Below, piece by piece: positions 18,086 through 28,200 of a stretch of 64,000 bases of DNA; the stretch's first letter is position 1; the number at the start of each line of letters is the position of its first letter. Made by a program: the position numbers and the translations under genes. The notes beneath the pieces are model-generated. The model searched no databases and was not told the origin of the DNA. It saw nothing but the letters and a program-made list of their open reading frames with translations. The DNA lies in NCBI GenBank assembly GCA_018334995.1, contig JAGXKW010000011.1, positions 1 to 64,000 on the forward strand, written 5' to 3'. The stretch is from Wenzhouxiangellaceae bacterium (GTDB taxonomy: Bacteria; Pseudomonadota; Gammaproteobacteria; Xanthomonadales; Wenzhouxiangellaceae).

Positions 18086-19528
18086 ATGAGCGCAGACACC
18101 TTTCTCTGGCACGACTACGAAACATTCGGCGCCGACCCCAGGCGCGACCGGCCCTGCCAGTTCGCCGCGATCCGCACCGATACCGCGCTGGAACCGGTCG
18201 GCGAGCCGGTGGTGTGGTATTGCAAGCCGGCCAGCGACATGCTGCCTTCGCCCGATGCCTGCCTGATCACGGGCATCACGCCGCAGAAGGCCGAAGCGCG
18301 CGGCATGCCCGAATACGAATTCGCCGGACGCATCTTCGAACTGATGAGCGAGCCCGGCACCTGCGGCGTTGGCTACAACAACTTCCGTTTCGACGACGAA
18401 ATCTCGCGCTTCATGTTCTGGCGCAACTTCATCGACCCCTATGCACGCGAGTTCCGCAACGGCAACAGCCGCTTCGACCTGATCGACCTGCTGCGCATGA
18501 CCCGCGCGCTGCGGCCCGAAGGCATCGAATGGCCGGTCAACGAGGCGGGCAGTCCCAGCTTCCGACTCGAAGACCTTGCCCGCGCCAACGGCTTTTCGAC
18601 CGAGCACGCCCACGACGCGCTGGCCGATGTGGAAAACACGCTGGGCATGGCGCGCCTGGTCCGGCGCTGCCAGCCCAGGCTCTGGCACTGGGGCCTGGGG
18701 CTGCGCGCCCGCCAGCGAGTCGAGCAGCTGGTCGACAAACGCGAAATTCTGTTGCACGCATCGTCGCGCTTCCCGGCCGCCGAGGGCTGTCTGGCACCGG
18801 TACTGCCGCTGTTCCGCCACCCGACGATCAAGAGCCAGTGGCTGGTGTGGAACCTGCGGGAAGACCCCGCCGGGTTCGCGGAATTCGATACCGAGACCCT
18901 CGCCGACCTGTTCTGGACCGCCAATGCCGATCTGCCGGAAGGCCTCAAGCGGCTCCCGGTCAAGTGGATCCGCACCAATCGGTGCCCGATGCTGTCGCCG
19001 ACCGGCACGCTGGATGCCGCGGCCGCCGAGCGCACGCGTATCGATCTGGGCGCGGCCGAACGGCACGCGCAAACGCTTGGCGCCATGCCGGAATTTCTCG
19101 AGCGTCTGGTCGGGGTATTCGTCGCGACCCGACCCGGCCCGGCCTTCGATCCCGAAACGGCGCTCTATGACGGCTTCATGCCCGACGGCGATCGTCGTAT
19201 TGCCGAACAGATCCGCACCCGGCCGCCGGATCGCGCCGCCGCGCTGCTCGACAGCCTGAAAGGCCCGTTTGCCGACCAACGGCTGGCGGAATTGCTGCTG
19301 CACTATGCAGGCCGGCATGCCGAAGCCAGCCTGAACGAATCACAGCGCCGGGCCTGGCAGGACTATCGCCGGCGCCGACTGGTCGATGATCCCGAACTCG
19401 CCCCGCTGCGCGTGGATGAATATCTGCAGCGAATCCAGGAACTGCGCCACGAATTTCCGGGCCATGCGCCACTGCTCGATGAACTCGAGCAGTGGCCGAA
19501 GCATATCGGAATCGACGATCTTGACTGA
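18086..19528 (+). CDS. sbcB: Exodeoxyribonuclease I
   Basis: Processive 3'-to-5' single-strand DNA exonuclease used in repair and recombination. The 480-residue protein starts with the DEDDh motif Exo I (FLWHDYETFGADP, metal-binding Asp/Glu near residues 10-12), and has VGYNNFRFDDE (Exo II) and HDALADVENTLGMARL (Exo III with the catalytic histidine), followed by the SH3-like and helical domains typical of ExoI. Length agrees with E. coli ExoI (475). It is transcribed alone; its downstream gap contains the DnaA-box cluster. Confidence 0.96.
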   Translation: MSADTFLWHDYETFGADPRRDRPCQFAAIRTDTALEPVGEPVVWYCKPASDMLPSPDACLITGITPQKAEARGMPEYEFAGRIFELMSEPGTCGVGYNNFRFDDEISRFMFWRNFIDPYAREFRNGNSRFDLIDLLRMTRALRPEGIEWPVNEAGSPSFRLEDLARANGFSTEHAHDALADVENTLGMARLVRRCQPRLWHWGLGLRARQRVEQLVDKREILLHASSRFPAAEGCLAPVLPLFRHPTIKSQWLVWNLREDPAGFAEFDTETLADLFWTANADLPEGLKRLPVKWIRTNRCPMLSPTGTLDAAAAERTRIDLGAAERHAQTLGAMPEFLERLVGVFVATRPGPAFDPETALYDGFMPDGDRRIAEQIRTRPPDRAAALLDSLKGPFADQRLAELLLHYAGRHAEASLNESQRRAWQDYRRRRLVDDPELAPLRVDEYLQRIQELRHEFPGHAPLLDELEQWPKHIGIDDLD

Positions 19529-19578
19529 AACGAAAAATCAGGAACTTGAAGCAGTTTTCTTGAAATGACGTCGCAGTG

Positions 19579-19779
19579 TTATGCACAATCCCTTGATTTG
19601 ACAATTGACAGTTTCTTTACGCCTGATTCTTCGTGGGATTGCCAGTTCGGGATTTATAAATTATTGTTTAAAATAAAGTTTTTTCGCCTGGTCAAAATTC
19701 GTTCATTTCGTTGACGCGCAGACGACAACGGGCAGGCAGCGTGGTTGCACACAGAGTTTTCCACAGTGATTGTGGATAA
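19579..19779. promoter_or_regulatory. AT-rich gap with three consensus DnaA boxes
   Basis: Three matches to the DnaA box TTWTNCACA occur in 201 bp: TTATGCACA at 19579-19587 (+), TTTTCCACA at 19757-19765 (+), and the perfect TTATCCACA at 19779-19771 (-). The last two face each other six bases apart. Between them and the first box is a strikingly AT-rich segment (19650-19686, including TTTATAAATTATTGTTTAAA) in an otherwise GC-rich region. The gap lies between the converging ends of sbcB and a small orphan gene, so it is not an obvious promoter. It could bind or titrate DnaA, or be origin-like; dnaA, dnaN and gidA are not nearby. Confidence 0.55.
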
Positions 19780-19788
19780 AGATCCGGC

Positions 19789-20052
19789 CTACATCACGGC
19801 CAACGCAAGTTGGTCCGGACAACCGGCCGGCGGCTGACGATACTGCCGTCGGCGCGTGTGTTCGATTGCGCTCTTGAGAATACGGTCGCTGCGCGGGGAT
19901 ACGAATTCGAGCACGCTGCCGTCTTCGAACTGCAGCATCATCACCATCGGGGGTTCGCCTTCACGTCCCGGGCGCGCGATCACGCCGCTGATGCTCTTGC
20001 CGACGATCTGCTCGCGAACGGCACGGCTGGACTGGTTGCTGTTCTGGCTCAT
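19789..20052 (-). CDS. Hypothetical small protein
   Basis: An 87-residue soluble protein of unknown family. Residues about 12-60 (REQIVGKSISGVIARPGREG, VMMLQFEDGSVLEFVSPRSD) read like a small beta-barrel or SH3-like fold, followed by a basic segment (RRRQYRQPPAG). No signal peptide or membrane segment. ATG 20052 is preferred because GAAGGA lies seven bases upstream; ATG 20067 is further 5'. It is downstream of recR on the same strand, 123 bp away, and its 3' end abuts the DnaA-box cluster. No function is proposed. Confidence 0.6.
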   Translation of the reverse strand: MSQNSNQSSRAVREQIVGKSISGVIARPGREGEPPMVMMLQFEDGSVLEFVSPRSDRILKSAIEHTRRRQYRQPPAGCPDQLALAVM

Positions 20053-20150
20053 CCTGCAATCCTTCATTCCGGTTCAGGATGATTGAAGCACGCCGATTTA
20101 TCAAAACCTGAGAAAGCCGCGCCGGATTCCCGGATTTCGGTCCGCGACCG

Positions 20151-20190
20151 GAAATTCACTCCAATACGGGGAAATTCACTCCGATACAGG
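20151..20190. repeat. 20 bp tandem duplication over the recR stop codon
   Basis: GAAATTCACTCCAATACGGG (20151-20170) is followed by GAAATTCACTCCGATACAGG (20171-20190), two differences in 20. The second copy holds the last three recR codons and its TGA (20178-20176); the first copy duplicates them just after the gene, out of frame. It looks like a recent small duplication. Confidence 0.8.
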
Positions 20191-20775
20191 CAATCGCGAT
20201 GCAAAGGCGTGCGCCAGCGTGGTCTGGTCGGTGTGCTCGAGCTCGCCGCCCAGCGGCACGCCCTGGGCGAGACGGGTCAGGCGCACCCCGTGCCGGCTCG
20301 CCAGCCCGGCGATGTAATGCGCGGTGGCCTCGCCTTCCACGGTCGAGTTGGTCGCCACGATGACTTCTTCGATGGGTTCGCCGGCAAAACGCCGCTCGAG
20401 CTGATCCAGGCCGATGTCTTCGGGACCGATGCCGTCGAGCGGCGAAAGCCGGCCCAGCAATACGAAGTAGCGGCCCTCGAAACCGGTGGCCTGCTCGATG
20501 GCCAGCACGTCGCCCGGGGCTTCGACCACGCAGAGAACCCTGTCCGAGCGCCGATTGCTGGCACAGATGTCGCAGATGTCGGCCGAGGTGAAATTGCGGC
20601 AACGGTCGCAGCGCCGGATATCTCGTACGGCACGCCCCAGGACGTCGGCGAGGCGCTCGCCGCCGCGTCGGTCACGCTCGAGCAGGTGCAGTGCCATGCG
20701 CTGAGCCGTACGTCCACCGACGCCGGGCAGGCAGCGCAGCGCCTGCAGCAATTCCTCGAGCAGCGGATCGCTCAA
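20176..20775 (-). CDS. recR: Recombination protein RecR
   Basis: Ring-forming partner of RecF/RecO that loads RecA at gapped DNA. The 199-residue protein has the helix-hairpin-helix ([17 protein letters not shown]), a four-cysteine zinc motif ([16 protein letters not shown], about residues 57-72), a Toprim domain ([15 protein letters not shown]) and the C-terminal [19 protein letters not shown] segment. It overlaps ybaB by 4 bp and ends the dnaX-ybaB-recR operon. Confidence 0.97.
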   Translation of the reverse strand: MSDPLLEELLQALRCLPGVGGRTAQRMALHLLERDRRGGERLADVLGRAVRDIRRCDRCRNFTSADICDICASNRRSDRVLCVVEAPGDVLAIEQATGFEGRYFVLLGRLSPLDGIGPEDIGLDQLERRFAGEPIEEVIVATNSTVEGEATAHYIAGLASRHGVRLTRLAQGVPLGGELEHTDQTTLAHAFASRLPVSE

Positions 20776-21089
20776 GGCAGGGTAAAGCCTGGCGGCACGG
20801 GCATGCCCCCGGTCAAACCGGACATCTTTTCCTGGCTGGCTTCCTGCACCCGGTTGACCGCATCATTGAATGCCGCTGCGACCAGGTCCTCCAGCATTTC
20901 AACGTCATCAGTGGCACCGGGATCGATCCGGATCCCGCGCACTTCGTGCCGACCGCTGAGGGTGACTTCCACCATGCCGCCGCCGGCCTGCCCGGTGACT
21001 TCCAGATTGGCCAGTTCTTCCTGGGCCTGCTTGAGGCCTTCCTGCATCTTTTGCGCCTGCTGCATCAACTGGGCGATATTGCCTTTCAT
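20772..21089 (-). CDS. ybaB: Nucleoid-associated protein YbaB/EbfC
   Basis: Small dimeric DNA-binding protein of the YbaB/EbfC family. The 105-residue product begins [20 protein letters not shown] and includes the long N-terminal helix ([20 protein letters not shown]) and the [14 protein letters not shown] strand typical of the family. Its ATG overlaps the dnaX stop (ATGA), and the recR start overlaps its own end. It is conserved between dnaX and recR across proteobacteria. Confidence 0.96.
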   Translation of the reverse strand: MKGNIAQLMQQAQKMQEGLKQAQEELANLEVTGQAGGGMVEVTLSGRHEVRGIRIDPGATDDVEMLEDLVAAAFNDAVNRVQEASQEKMSGLTGGMPVPPGFTLP

Positions 21090-22744
21090 TGTTCACTCCG
21101 TGGATTGGCGGGTCGCACCGACCCGGGCACGACTTCGGCGTCGAACTTTTCCTGCATGCGCTGTACGACCGGATCCTGAGCAACCGCGGTTTCGGCATCG
21201 GCCTGGGCACGGGCTCGCGCGTCGTTTTCCAGCCGGGCCGGGGTCAGCAATTGCGAATCATCGTCGACCGGCTTGAACTCGACCCGCCGCTCGCGTCCGG
21301 AATACGTTTGCAGCGCGCGCGCCAGACTGGCCTTGAAGCGATCGGTCACCAGCATGAGATCGTCCCGGACGAGTCGAAATTCAACCCGGTTGTCGTCGAC
21401 TTCGCCCACCGCCAGCAGGCCGGCGACGGCCTTGACCGACCCGTTGAGGTCCAGCGACTGCAGCACGCGCGGCCAGCTATCGGCGTCCAGCGCCTCAGGC
21501 GCTGCGGACGGCGCCGGCCTTGCCGGTTCCGGCCGGGCCGGTTCCGGTTCGGTCATGGTTTGCGGGGCCGGCGCGGCTTCGCGCACCTGCCCGGGCGAGG
21601 CGGCGGATCGAGTCGAGGGGGCCCGGGTGGCCGAGCCTGGCGGGGCCGCTGCGACGGGATCGGCCGGCTGGAACGCAAACATGCGCAGGATCGTCATTTC
21701 GCAACCGCTTCGATCGGACGGCGCCAGGCCCAGGTCGCGTCGCCCGGTTACCGCAATCTGGTAGTACAGCTGCACGTCCTCGGGGTCCAGGCGGGCCGCG
21801 TAATCGACGAGGTTTTCCCAGTCGGTACGGCTGTCGTCGCGATAATCGGGCACTTGCTGGACAAGCGCGATGCGGTGCAGCATTTCGGCCAGGTCGGCCA
21901 GCAGGCGCGACAGGTCGCGTGCCAGGCCGAACACCTCTGCGACCGCAGCCAGCGCCGCGCGCGCGTCACTTTCGATCAGGGCCTCCACGACGGTATTGAG
22001 ATGACGCTGCTCGACCGTGCCCAGCATGTCTTCTACCGGTGCATGTTCCAGCTTGCCGCTGCCGGCGGCCAGTGCCTGGTCGAGCAGGCTGAGGCCGTCG
22101 CGCATGCTGCCGTCGGCGGCGCGTGCAAGCAGCGCCAGGGCAGCGTCGTCGTAGGTCAGTTCTTCGCGGCCAAGGATGAACTCGAGCTGGCCGGTGATCT
22201 CCTCGACACTCAGCCGGCGCAGATTGAACTGCATGCAGCGCGACAGGATGGTGACCGGAATCTTCTGCGGATCGGTGGTCGCCAGCACGAACTTGACGTG
22301 GTCCGGCGGCTCCTCCAGCGTCTTCAGCAACGCATTGAAGCTGTGCGTCGACAGCATGTGCACCTCGTCGATCAGGTACACCTTGTACCGTCCACGCGCC
22401 GGCGCGTACTGCACGTTGTCGAGAATCTCGCGGGTGTCGTCGACCTTGGTCCGCGAGGCCGCGTCGATTTCCAGCAAATCGACGAATCGCCCCTCGTCGA
22501 TCGCCACGCAGTGCTCGCATTGGCCGCACGGCGTGGCCGAGACGCCTTCCCGGCAGTTCAGCGACTTGGCCAGGATGCGGGCAACCGTGGTCTTGCCCAC
22601 GCCGCGGGTGCCGGTAAACAGGAAGGCGTGGTGCAATCGTCCCTCGTCCAGCCCGTTTGTCAACGCCCGTACGACGTGTTCCTGGCCGACCAATCCGGCG
22701 AAATCCCGCGGCCGCCATTTTCGCGCAAGTACCTGATAGCTCAA
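21086..22744 (-). CDS. dnaX: DNA polymerase III subunit tau (DnaX)
   Basis: Clamp-loader ATPase that also joins the core polymerases of the replisome. The 552-residue protein starts [15 protein letters not shown] and carries Walker [10 protein letters not shown] (about residues 43-51), four zinc-binding cysteines (near 60-78, CGQCEHC), the DEVH box and the SRC sensor motif, then a Pro/Ala/Glu-rich linker and a tau C-terminal region. I chose TTG 22744, with AGAGGA seven bases upstream, because homologues start at [15 protein letters not shown] 22780 would add an unrelated leader. No A-rich slippery site of the E. coli type is seen, so a frameshifted gamma form is not expected. Confidence 0.95.
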   Translation of the reverse strand: MSYQVLARKWRPRDFAGLVGQEHVVRALTNGLDEGRLHHAFLFTGTRGVGKTTVARILAKSLNCREGVSATPCGQCEHCVAIDEGRFVDLLEIDAASRTKVDDTREILDNVQYAPARGRYKVYLIDEVHMLSTHSFNALLKTLEEPPDHVKFVLATTDPQKIPVTILSRCMQFNLRRLSVEEITGQLEFILGREELTYDDAALALLARAADGSMRDGLSLLDQALAAGSGKLEHAPVEDMLGTVEQRHLNTVVEALIESDARAALAAVAEVFGLARDLSRLLADLAEMLHRIALVQQVPDYRDDSRTDWENLVDYAARLDPEDVQLYYQIAVTGRRDLGLAPSDRSGCEMTILRMFAFQPADPVAAAPPGSATRAPSTRSAASPGQVREAAPAPQTMTEPEPARPEPARPAPSAAPEALDADSWPRVLQSLDLNGSVKAVAGLLAVGEVDDNRVEFRLVRDDLMLVTDRFKASLARALQTYSGRERRVEFKPVDDDSQLLTPARLENDARARAQADAETAVAQDPVVQRMQEKFDAEVVPGSVRPANPRSEQ

Positions 22745-22997
22745 GTCAATTCCTCTGTTTCCGGCGCGGCCGCCGTTCACCGGTCGGCCTTTTTCCAGCT
22801 ACGGTCGCAAGACCTGAAAGTCTACACCACCGGACCCGATTCCGCCGTCGACGCCAACGCCGTCCCGGCAATATTTGTTCCCGACGCCCATAGAACAGTT
22901 TTCACGGGCCCGGCTTACGCGGCCATCAGCGGATTCATTACCGATTTCTGCAATCATGGCGCCGGACCCCGCCTTCTTGGCGACTAAACTTGCAAGC

Positions 22998-23735
22998 ATG
23001 AACGCCGACGCGCCTTTGCTCAGCATCATCATCCCGGTCGGCCCGGATGATGATGCCTGGTCCGGACTGCTGGAACGGCTCGACGGTTTTCCGGCGTCCT
23101 GCCAGATCGTGCTCAGCACCTGCGAGCCGATCTGCTCGTGGAACGCACGGCATGACGGTCAGAATCGCGACATGGTCGCGGTACAGGGCCCGCCCGGTCG
23201 CGCCGCCCAGCTCAACCGGGGCGTTGCCGCTGCCAAGGCCGACTGCCTGTGGCTGGTGCATGCCGATTCTCGTCCGGACGCCGCCGCGATGAAAGCCGCG
23301 GCGGGATTCGCCGAAATGTCGCTTATCCGCCCCAGCACGCTGGGCTGGTTTCCTCTGGCCTTCTCCGTCGATGGCCCGCGTCTGGCGGTGCTCAACGCAC
23401 TCGGCGCCAACCTGCGCTCACGACTGTTGCATATGCCGTTCGGCGATCAGGCCTGGCTGATGAGCCGGACGCTGTTCGACCGGGCCGACGGCTTCGACGA
23501 GACCTTCGGTCGCGGCGAAGACCTGGACTTCCTGGTTCGCGCCCGCGCGGCGGGCGCGCGCCTGAAGCGGTTGCGACCGCCGATCCGGACCTCGGCGCGC
23601 CGCTACCGGGAGCAGGGCTGGCTGCGGACAACCCGTGCACATCTCTGGCTTACGCTACGCTTGGGGCTGCGGGCCCGAAGACGGGCCAGACACCGGATGA
23701 CCGGAAACGGAAGCTCCAGGACCAGAAAGACTTGA
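22998..23735 (+). CDS. Family 2 glycosyltransferase, TIGR04283-like (rSAM/selenodomain-associated transferase 2)
   Basis: A 245-residue GT-A-fold enzyme. It starts LLSIIIPVGPDDD, has GPPGRAAQLNRGVAAA and the acceptor/metal segment LWLVHADSRPD (a D-x-D-like pattern near residue 88), then a GWFPLAF segment and FGDQAWLMSRTLFD, all in the order seen in the TIGR04283 family. These proteins usually pair with the TIGR04282 family, as here, and have been tied to arsenosugar-type pathways in some bacteria; no partner radical-SAM gene is in the window. The stop overlaps the next start by one codon step (TTGA). Divergent from dnaX. Confidence 0.82.
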   Translation: MNADAPLLSIIIPVGPDDDAWSGLLERLDGFPASCQIVLSTCEPICSWNARHDGQNRDMVAVQGPPGRAAQLNRGVAAAKADCLWLVHADSRPDAAAMKAAAGFAEMSLIRPSTLGWFPLAFSVDGPRLAVLNALGANLRSRLLHMPFGDQAWLMSRTLFDRADGFDETFGRGEDLDFLVRARAAGARLKRLRPPIRTSARRYREQGWLRTTRAHLWLTLRLGLRARRRARHRMTGNGSSRTRKT

Positions 23736-24397
23736 ATCCCGCAATCGCAATCTTCGTCAAGACCCCCGGCCTGTCGCCGGTCAAGACCCGTCTGGGCGCC
23801 AGCCACGGCAACGGCGCCGCGGAGGCCTGGCACCGGCTCGCCTCGGCATGCGTTCAGGCCACGGCGGTTGCCGCCGGCCTTCCGACCTACTGGGCCGTTG
23901 CCGAAGCCGAAGGCATGGAGCATGAGATGTGGCAGAACCTGCCGCGCCTGGCCCAGGGCGAAGGCGGACTGGGGCAGCGCATGGCCACGGTGCACGGCGA
24001 ACTCGTGCGGCGCCACGGCGCCGGCATTCTGATCGGCGCGGACCTGCCCCAGATCGAAACCGGCCACTTGCGCGCAGCCGCGCGCTGGCTGATCGCCGAC
24101 GAACCCCGCCACGTCATGGGCCCCGCGTGCGACGGGGGCTTCTGGCTGTTCGGCGCCAATCGTTCGCCGGCAGTGGAAACCTGGGAATCGGTTCGCTACA
24201 GCCGCGCCGATACCGCGCGCGAATTCATCAAGGCGGTGAACGCTGCGGCCTGGGAGATGCTGGCGCCACTGACCGATCTCGATCAGGCCGAAGACCTGCC
24301 GACCGTGCTGCGCGAGCTCGAGGCCGTCGTCCACCCCACCGAATGCCAGCTCGAGCTCGCACGCTGGCTCGAACGGCGTATCGAACGGGCAGCATGA
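23732..24397 (+). CDS. Nucleotidyl/glycosyltransferase-like protein, TIGR04282 (rSAM/selenodomain-associated transferase 1)
   Basis: A 221-residue protein of the DUF2064/TIGR04282 family. It begins NPAIAIFVKTPGLSPVKTRL, the family's signature near the nucleotide site, and contains QRMATVHGELVRRHG and ILIGADLPQIETGHLRAA, including the conserved G-x-D-x-P loop, then GPACDGGFWLFGA. The start is TTG 23732, overlapping the upstream TGA; no ATG or GTG fits near the conserved N-terminus, so translation is probably coupled to the upstream gene. The substrate is unknown. A weak hairpin (24419-24449) lies between its end and the convergent nadK. Confidence 0.82.
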   Translation: MNPAIAIFVKTPGLSPVKTRLGASHGNGAAEAWHRLASACVQATAVAAGLPTYWAVAEAEGMEHEMWQNLPRLAQGEGGLGQRMATVHGELVRRHGAGILIGADLPQIETGHLRAAARWLIADEPRHVMGPACDGGFWLFGANRSPAVETWESVRYSRADTAREFIKAVNAAAWEMLAPLTDLDQAEDLPTVLRELEAVVHPTECQLELARWLERRIERAA

Positions 24398-24475
24398 ATC
24401 GCCTGCCGGCGCTGCCGTGGAAGCCGTTCCGGGGCTGAACGGGTTTTCCGGTTTCGAGCTCTTGGGCGAGGTTCC

Positions 24476-25243
24476 TCAGAGAAACTGCTCGTTGAGAATG
24501 CGTTCGTCCAGCGAGTGCTCCGGGTCGAACAACAGCTCGTGGCGAACATCGTCGGCTTGACGCACGACGACTCGGGACACGTCGCGGACCTCGTCGTAAT
24601 CGGCGGTCGCGCTGACCGGGCGACGCTCGGCCGTGAGCACCTGGAACTCGATTTCGACCGCGGCCGGCAAAACCGCGCCGTGCCAGCGCCGGGGCCTGAA
24701 CGGACTGATGGGCGTGAGCACGACCGCTTCAGTGCCCAGCGGCAGGATGGGTCCGTGGGCCGAAAGGTTGTAGGCGGTAGACCCGGCCGCGGTCGACACC
24801 AGGACGCCATCGGCCACCAGCCGGGCGACCCGTTCGGTGCCGTTGACCAGGATCCGGATATGCGCGGCCTGGTTGGTCTCGCGCAGCAGCGCGACTTCGT
24901 TGATGGCAAGCCCGGTGCGCACCTCGCCCTGAATGGTCTCGGCGTGCATGCGCAGCGGCGCCAGGCTGAAGCACGAAGCCTGCGCGATGCGCTCGGGCAG
25001 GCTATCGGGGCTGAAACGATTCATCAGAAATCCGACCTCGCCCAGGTGCATCCCGAATACCGGCAGATTCCGGTCGCTGTTCTCGTGCAGCGTGTGCAGC
25101 ATGAAACCGTCACCGCCCAGCGGGACCAGCACGTCGGCATCGTTGCGCGAGCAATCGCCGTAGCGCGCGGTGAGTTCGGCCAGCGCCTCGCGCGCCCGTG
25201 GATGACCGCTGGCGGTAAATGCGATGCGCGTCGACTCACCCAC
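24476..25243 (-). CDS. nadK: NAD kinase
   Basis: Phosphorylates NAD to NADP with ATP. The 255-residue protein has the GGDG motif (VPLGGDGFMLHTLH, about residues 41-54), LAINEVALLRET, and the DGVLVSTAAGSTAYNLSAHG segment that binds NAD. It is slightly shorter than E. coli NadK (292), mainly at the N-terminus, where ATG 25243 is the first available start. It follows the large glutamate dehydrogenase gene by 6 bp, so the two are likely cotranscribed, linking NADP supply with NAD-dependent glutamate oxidation. Confidence 0.94.
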   Translation of the reverse strand: MGESTRIAFTASGHPRAREALAELTARYGDCSRNDADVLVPLGGDGFMLHTLHENSDRNLPVFGMHLGEVGFLMNRFSPDSLPERIAQASCFSLAPLRMHAETIQGEVRTGLAINEVALLRETNQAAHIRILVNGTERVARLVADGVLVSTAAGSTAYNLSAHGPILPLGTEAVVLTPISPFRPRRWHGAVLPAAVEIEFQVLTAERRPVSATADYDEVRDVSRVVVRQADDVRHELLFDPEHSLDERILNEQFL

Positions 25244-25249
25244 GGGAAT

Positions 25250-28200
25250 CTAGGCCGTTGCACTCAGCAGCTGGCCGAGGCCGTGGATAGCCACCTGCAT
25301 GGTCGCGAAGTCCAGCGTCGAGGTCGCGCGCATCTCTTCGAGCATGGCGCGGGTGCGCGCCACCACGGCTTCGTGCTGATCGAACCAGGCTTGGATGGGG
25401 TCTGAACTGTCGCGATGCTCGATCAGGATGCGGCGGGCCAGGACCCGATGGTGGCTGAACAACTCGTCGCGCAGATTGCCGCGTGCGTGCGCGTGCCACT
25501 GTTTTTCCACCGACAGGCTTTCGATGGTCTCGCGCAGCCAGCGCAGGCAAAGCTTGTCGAACAGGCCGAAATAGACCTTGCCGACTTCGTCCACGCCCAG
25601 ATCCAGGTTGCGCGATTCGTCGACCACGTCCAGGGCCGAGTACATCCAGCCCATGGCAGCGAGCCGGGCCGCGAAATCAGCAGCGAAGCCCGCGTCCTCC
25701 AGGGATTCGCGGCGGCTTTGAAGCGCCGCGCACTCGACTTCGGTCAGGATGTCGGGCAGCGCCTCGCGAAAGTCCTTCATGCCCGGCCCGAAACGGTTGA
25801 CCTTGCTTGAAATGTCGATGGCAAAACCACCGGGCAACGTGATCAGGCGCCGGGTGCTCTGGCGCATCAGGTTCCAGATCTCCAGGTACATGTGGTTCTG
25901 CACATCGGCTGGCACGCTGGCGTCGTAGCGCTCCAGCTCGTGCCAGTAGGCGCGCGCCTCGAAGATCTCGCGCGCCACGGTATAGGCCTTGGCGACCGTG
26001 GCCGACGTCGCGCCGGTGTCTTCCTTGATGCGCATGGCGAAGTAGGCGCCCATGCGATTGACCAGATTGTTGGTCACACGGGTGGCGATGATCTCGCGCC
26101 TGAGCTTGTGCTCGGGCATCAGGTCGGGAAATTCCTCGCGCAGCGGACCCGGAAAATAGTCTTCCAGCTCGCGTGAAAGATACGGGTCTTCCGGCACTTC
26201 GGAAGCGACCAGGTCCTGGTACAGGGTGATCTTGCTGAACGAGAACAAAACCGCCAGCTCCGGACGCATCAGGCCCAGCCCGCGGCTGACCCGGTCGCGG
26301 AGCTGCTCCTCGTCGGGCAGATCCTGCAGGTCGCGGTCGATCAGCCCCTGGTGTTCGAGCATGGTAATGAAGTGTGCCTCGGCGCCCAGGCGGGTCGAGG
26401 TGAGCGATTCCATCATGCTCAGGGCCTGAGTCTGAAGATAGTTGCTGCGCAGCACCAGCGCCTCGACTTCTTCGGTCATCCCGCCGAGCAGCCGGTTGCG
26501 GCGCGCGCGGTCGAGGCGGCCGGCAGCGACCGCCTGGTCCAGCAGGATCTTGATGTTGACCTCGTGATCGGAGCAATCCACGCCGGCGGAGTTGTCGATG
26601 AAATCGGTATTGATCCGACCGCCGTGCAGGGCGTATTCGATTCGGCCCCGCTGGGTCAGCCCGAGATTGCCGCCCTCGCCGATCACACGGCAGCGCAGGT
26701 CGCGCCCGTCGACGCGCACCGGGTTGTTTGCCAGATCGCCGACTTCGGGATTGGTCTGGCTGGAAGCCTTTACATAGGTGCCGATTCCGCCGTTCCACAG
26801 CAAGTCGTAATCGGCCTTGAGGATGGCGCGGATCAGGGCCTGGGGCGCGAGCTCGGTCTCCTCCGTGCCCAGCCATTCGCGCACCGCTTCCGGCACCTTG
26901 ATGGATTTGGACTGGCGCGAGAACACGCCGCCGCCCTCGGAGATCAGGCCCTCGTCGTAGTCCGACCAACCCGAGCGCCCGAGCTCGAACAGTCGCTTGC
27001 GTTCGACAAAACTCTTTTCCGGATCCGGATTCGGATCCAGGAAGATGTGCAGATGGTTGAACGCGGCCTTCAGCCGGATGTGGCGCGACAGCAGCATGCC
27101 GTTGCCGAACACGTCGCCGGACATGTCCCCGATGCCGACCACGTCGAACGGCTCGTTCTGGGTATCCAGCCCGAGTTCGCGGAAATGCCGCTTGACCGAT
27201 TCCCAGGCACCCTTGGCGGTGATCCCCATCTTCTTGTGATCGTAGCCGTTCGAACCGCCCGAAGCGAACGCGTCGCCCAGCCAGAAGCCGTGCTCGACCG
27301 AAATCGCGTTGGCGATATCGGAAAAGGTCGCCGTGCCCTTGTCGGCCGCCACGACGAGATAGGGATCGTCATCGTCATGCCGCACGACGCCCGCCGGCGG
27401 GTCGACGCGATCCCCGTCGAGGTTGTCGGTGATGTCGAGCAGGCCGTTGATGAATGACCGGTAGCAGTAGACGACTTCGGCCATCATTTCGTCGCGGTCA
27501 TCGGATTCGGGCGGGTTCTTGACGAAGAAACCGCCCTTCGCGCCGACCGGAACGATCATCGTGTTCTTCACTGTCTGGGCCTTCATCAGCCCGAGCACCT
27601 CGGTGCGGAAATCCTCGCGGCGGTCCGACCACCGCAGCCCGCCGCGCGCGACCTTGCCGCCCCTGAGATGAACGCCCTCCACGCGCGGCGAATAGACCCA
27701 TACCTCGCAATACGGACGCGGCTTCGGCAGCTCGGGCAGGCTGGCGGAATCGAACTTGAAGCTCAGGTGCTCGCGCGGCTGGTCACGCGCGTCGAGCTGG
27801 AAGAAGTTCGTTCTGAGCATCGCGCGGATGGTGTCGCCGAAGCTTCTGAGGATTCGGTCCTGGTCGGCGCTGGCGACCGAATCGAGGATTCGCATCAGCG
27901 CCTTGCGTACCGTAACGGCATCGTCATCGCGTCCCTCGGTTTCGCGCGCGAGAAACACGTCTTCGAGGAATTCCTTCAAGACCGGATCGTCGATGCCTTC
28001 GGCCAGTTCCGTGCATTGCTGGTAGAGCTGCTTGCGCGCCGCCATCCGCCGGGAGCGCTTTTCCCCGGCGCGGCCGGGGTCGAAACGCGCTTCGAAATAT
28101 TCCACCAACAGGCGCGCGGCCAGCGGCCAGGCCGCCAGCGTCTGTTCCATGTAGTTCTGGGAAAACGGCGAGCCGGTCTGCTGCAGGAACTTGGCGCAGG

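Noticed and set aside
21089-22987. 632-codon plus-strand open frame opposite dnaX
   Set aside because: Antisense to dnaX with no recognisable motifs.
22745-22997. Possible 4.5S (ffs) RNA upstream of dnaX
   Set aside because: ffs often precedes dnaX, but the conserved GGTCAGGTCCGGAAGGAAGC core is not found on either strand.
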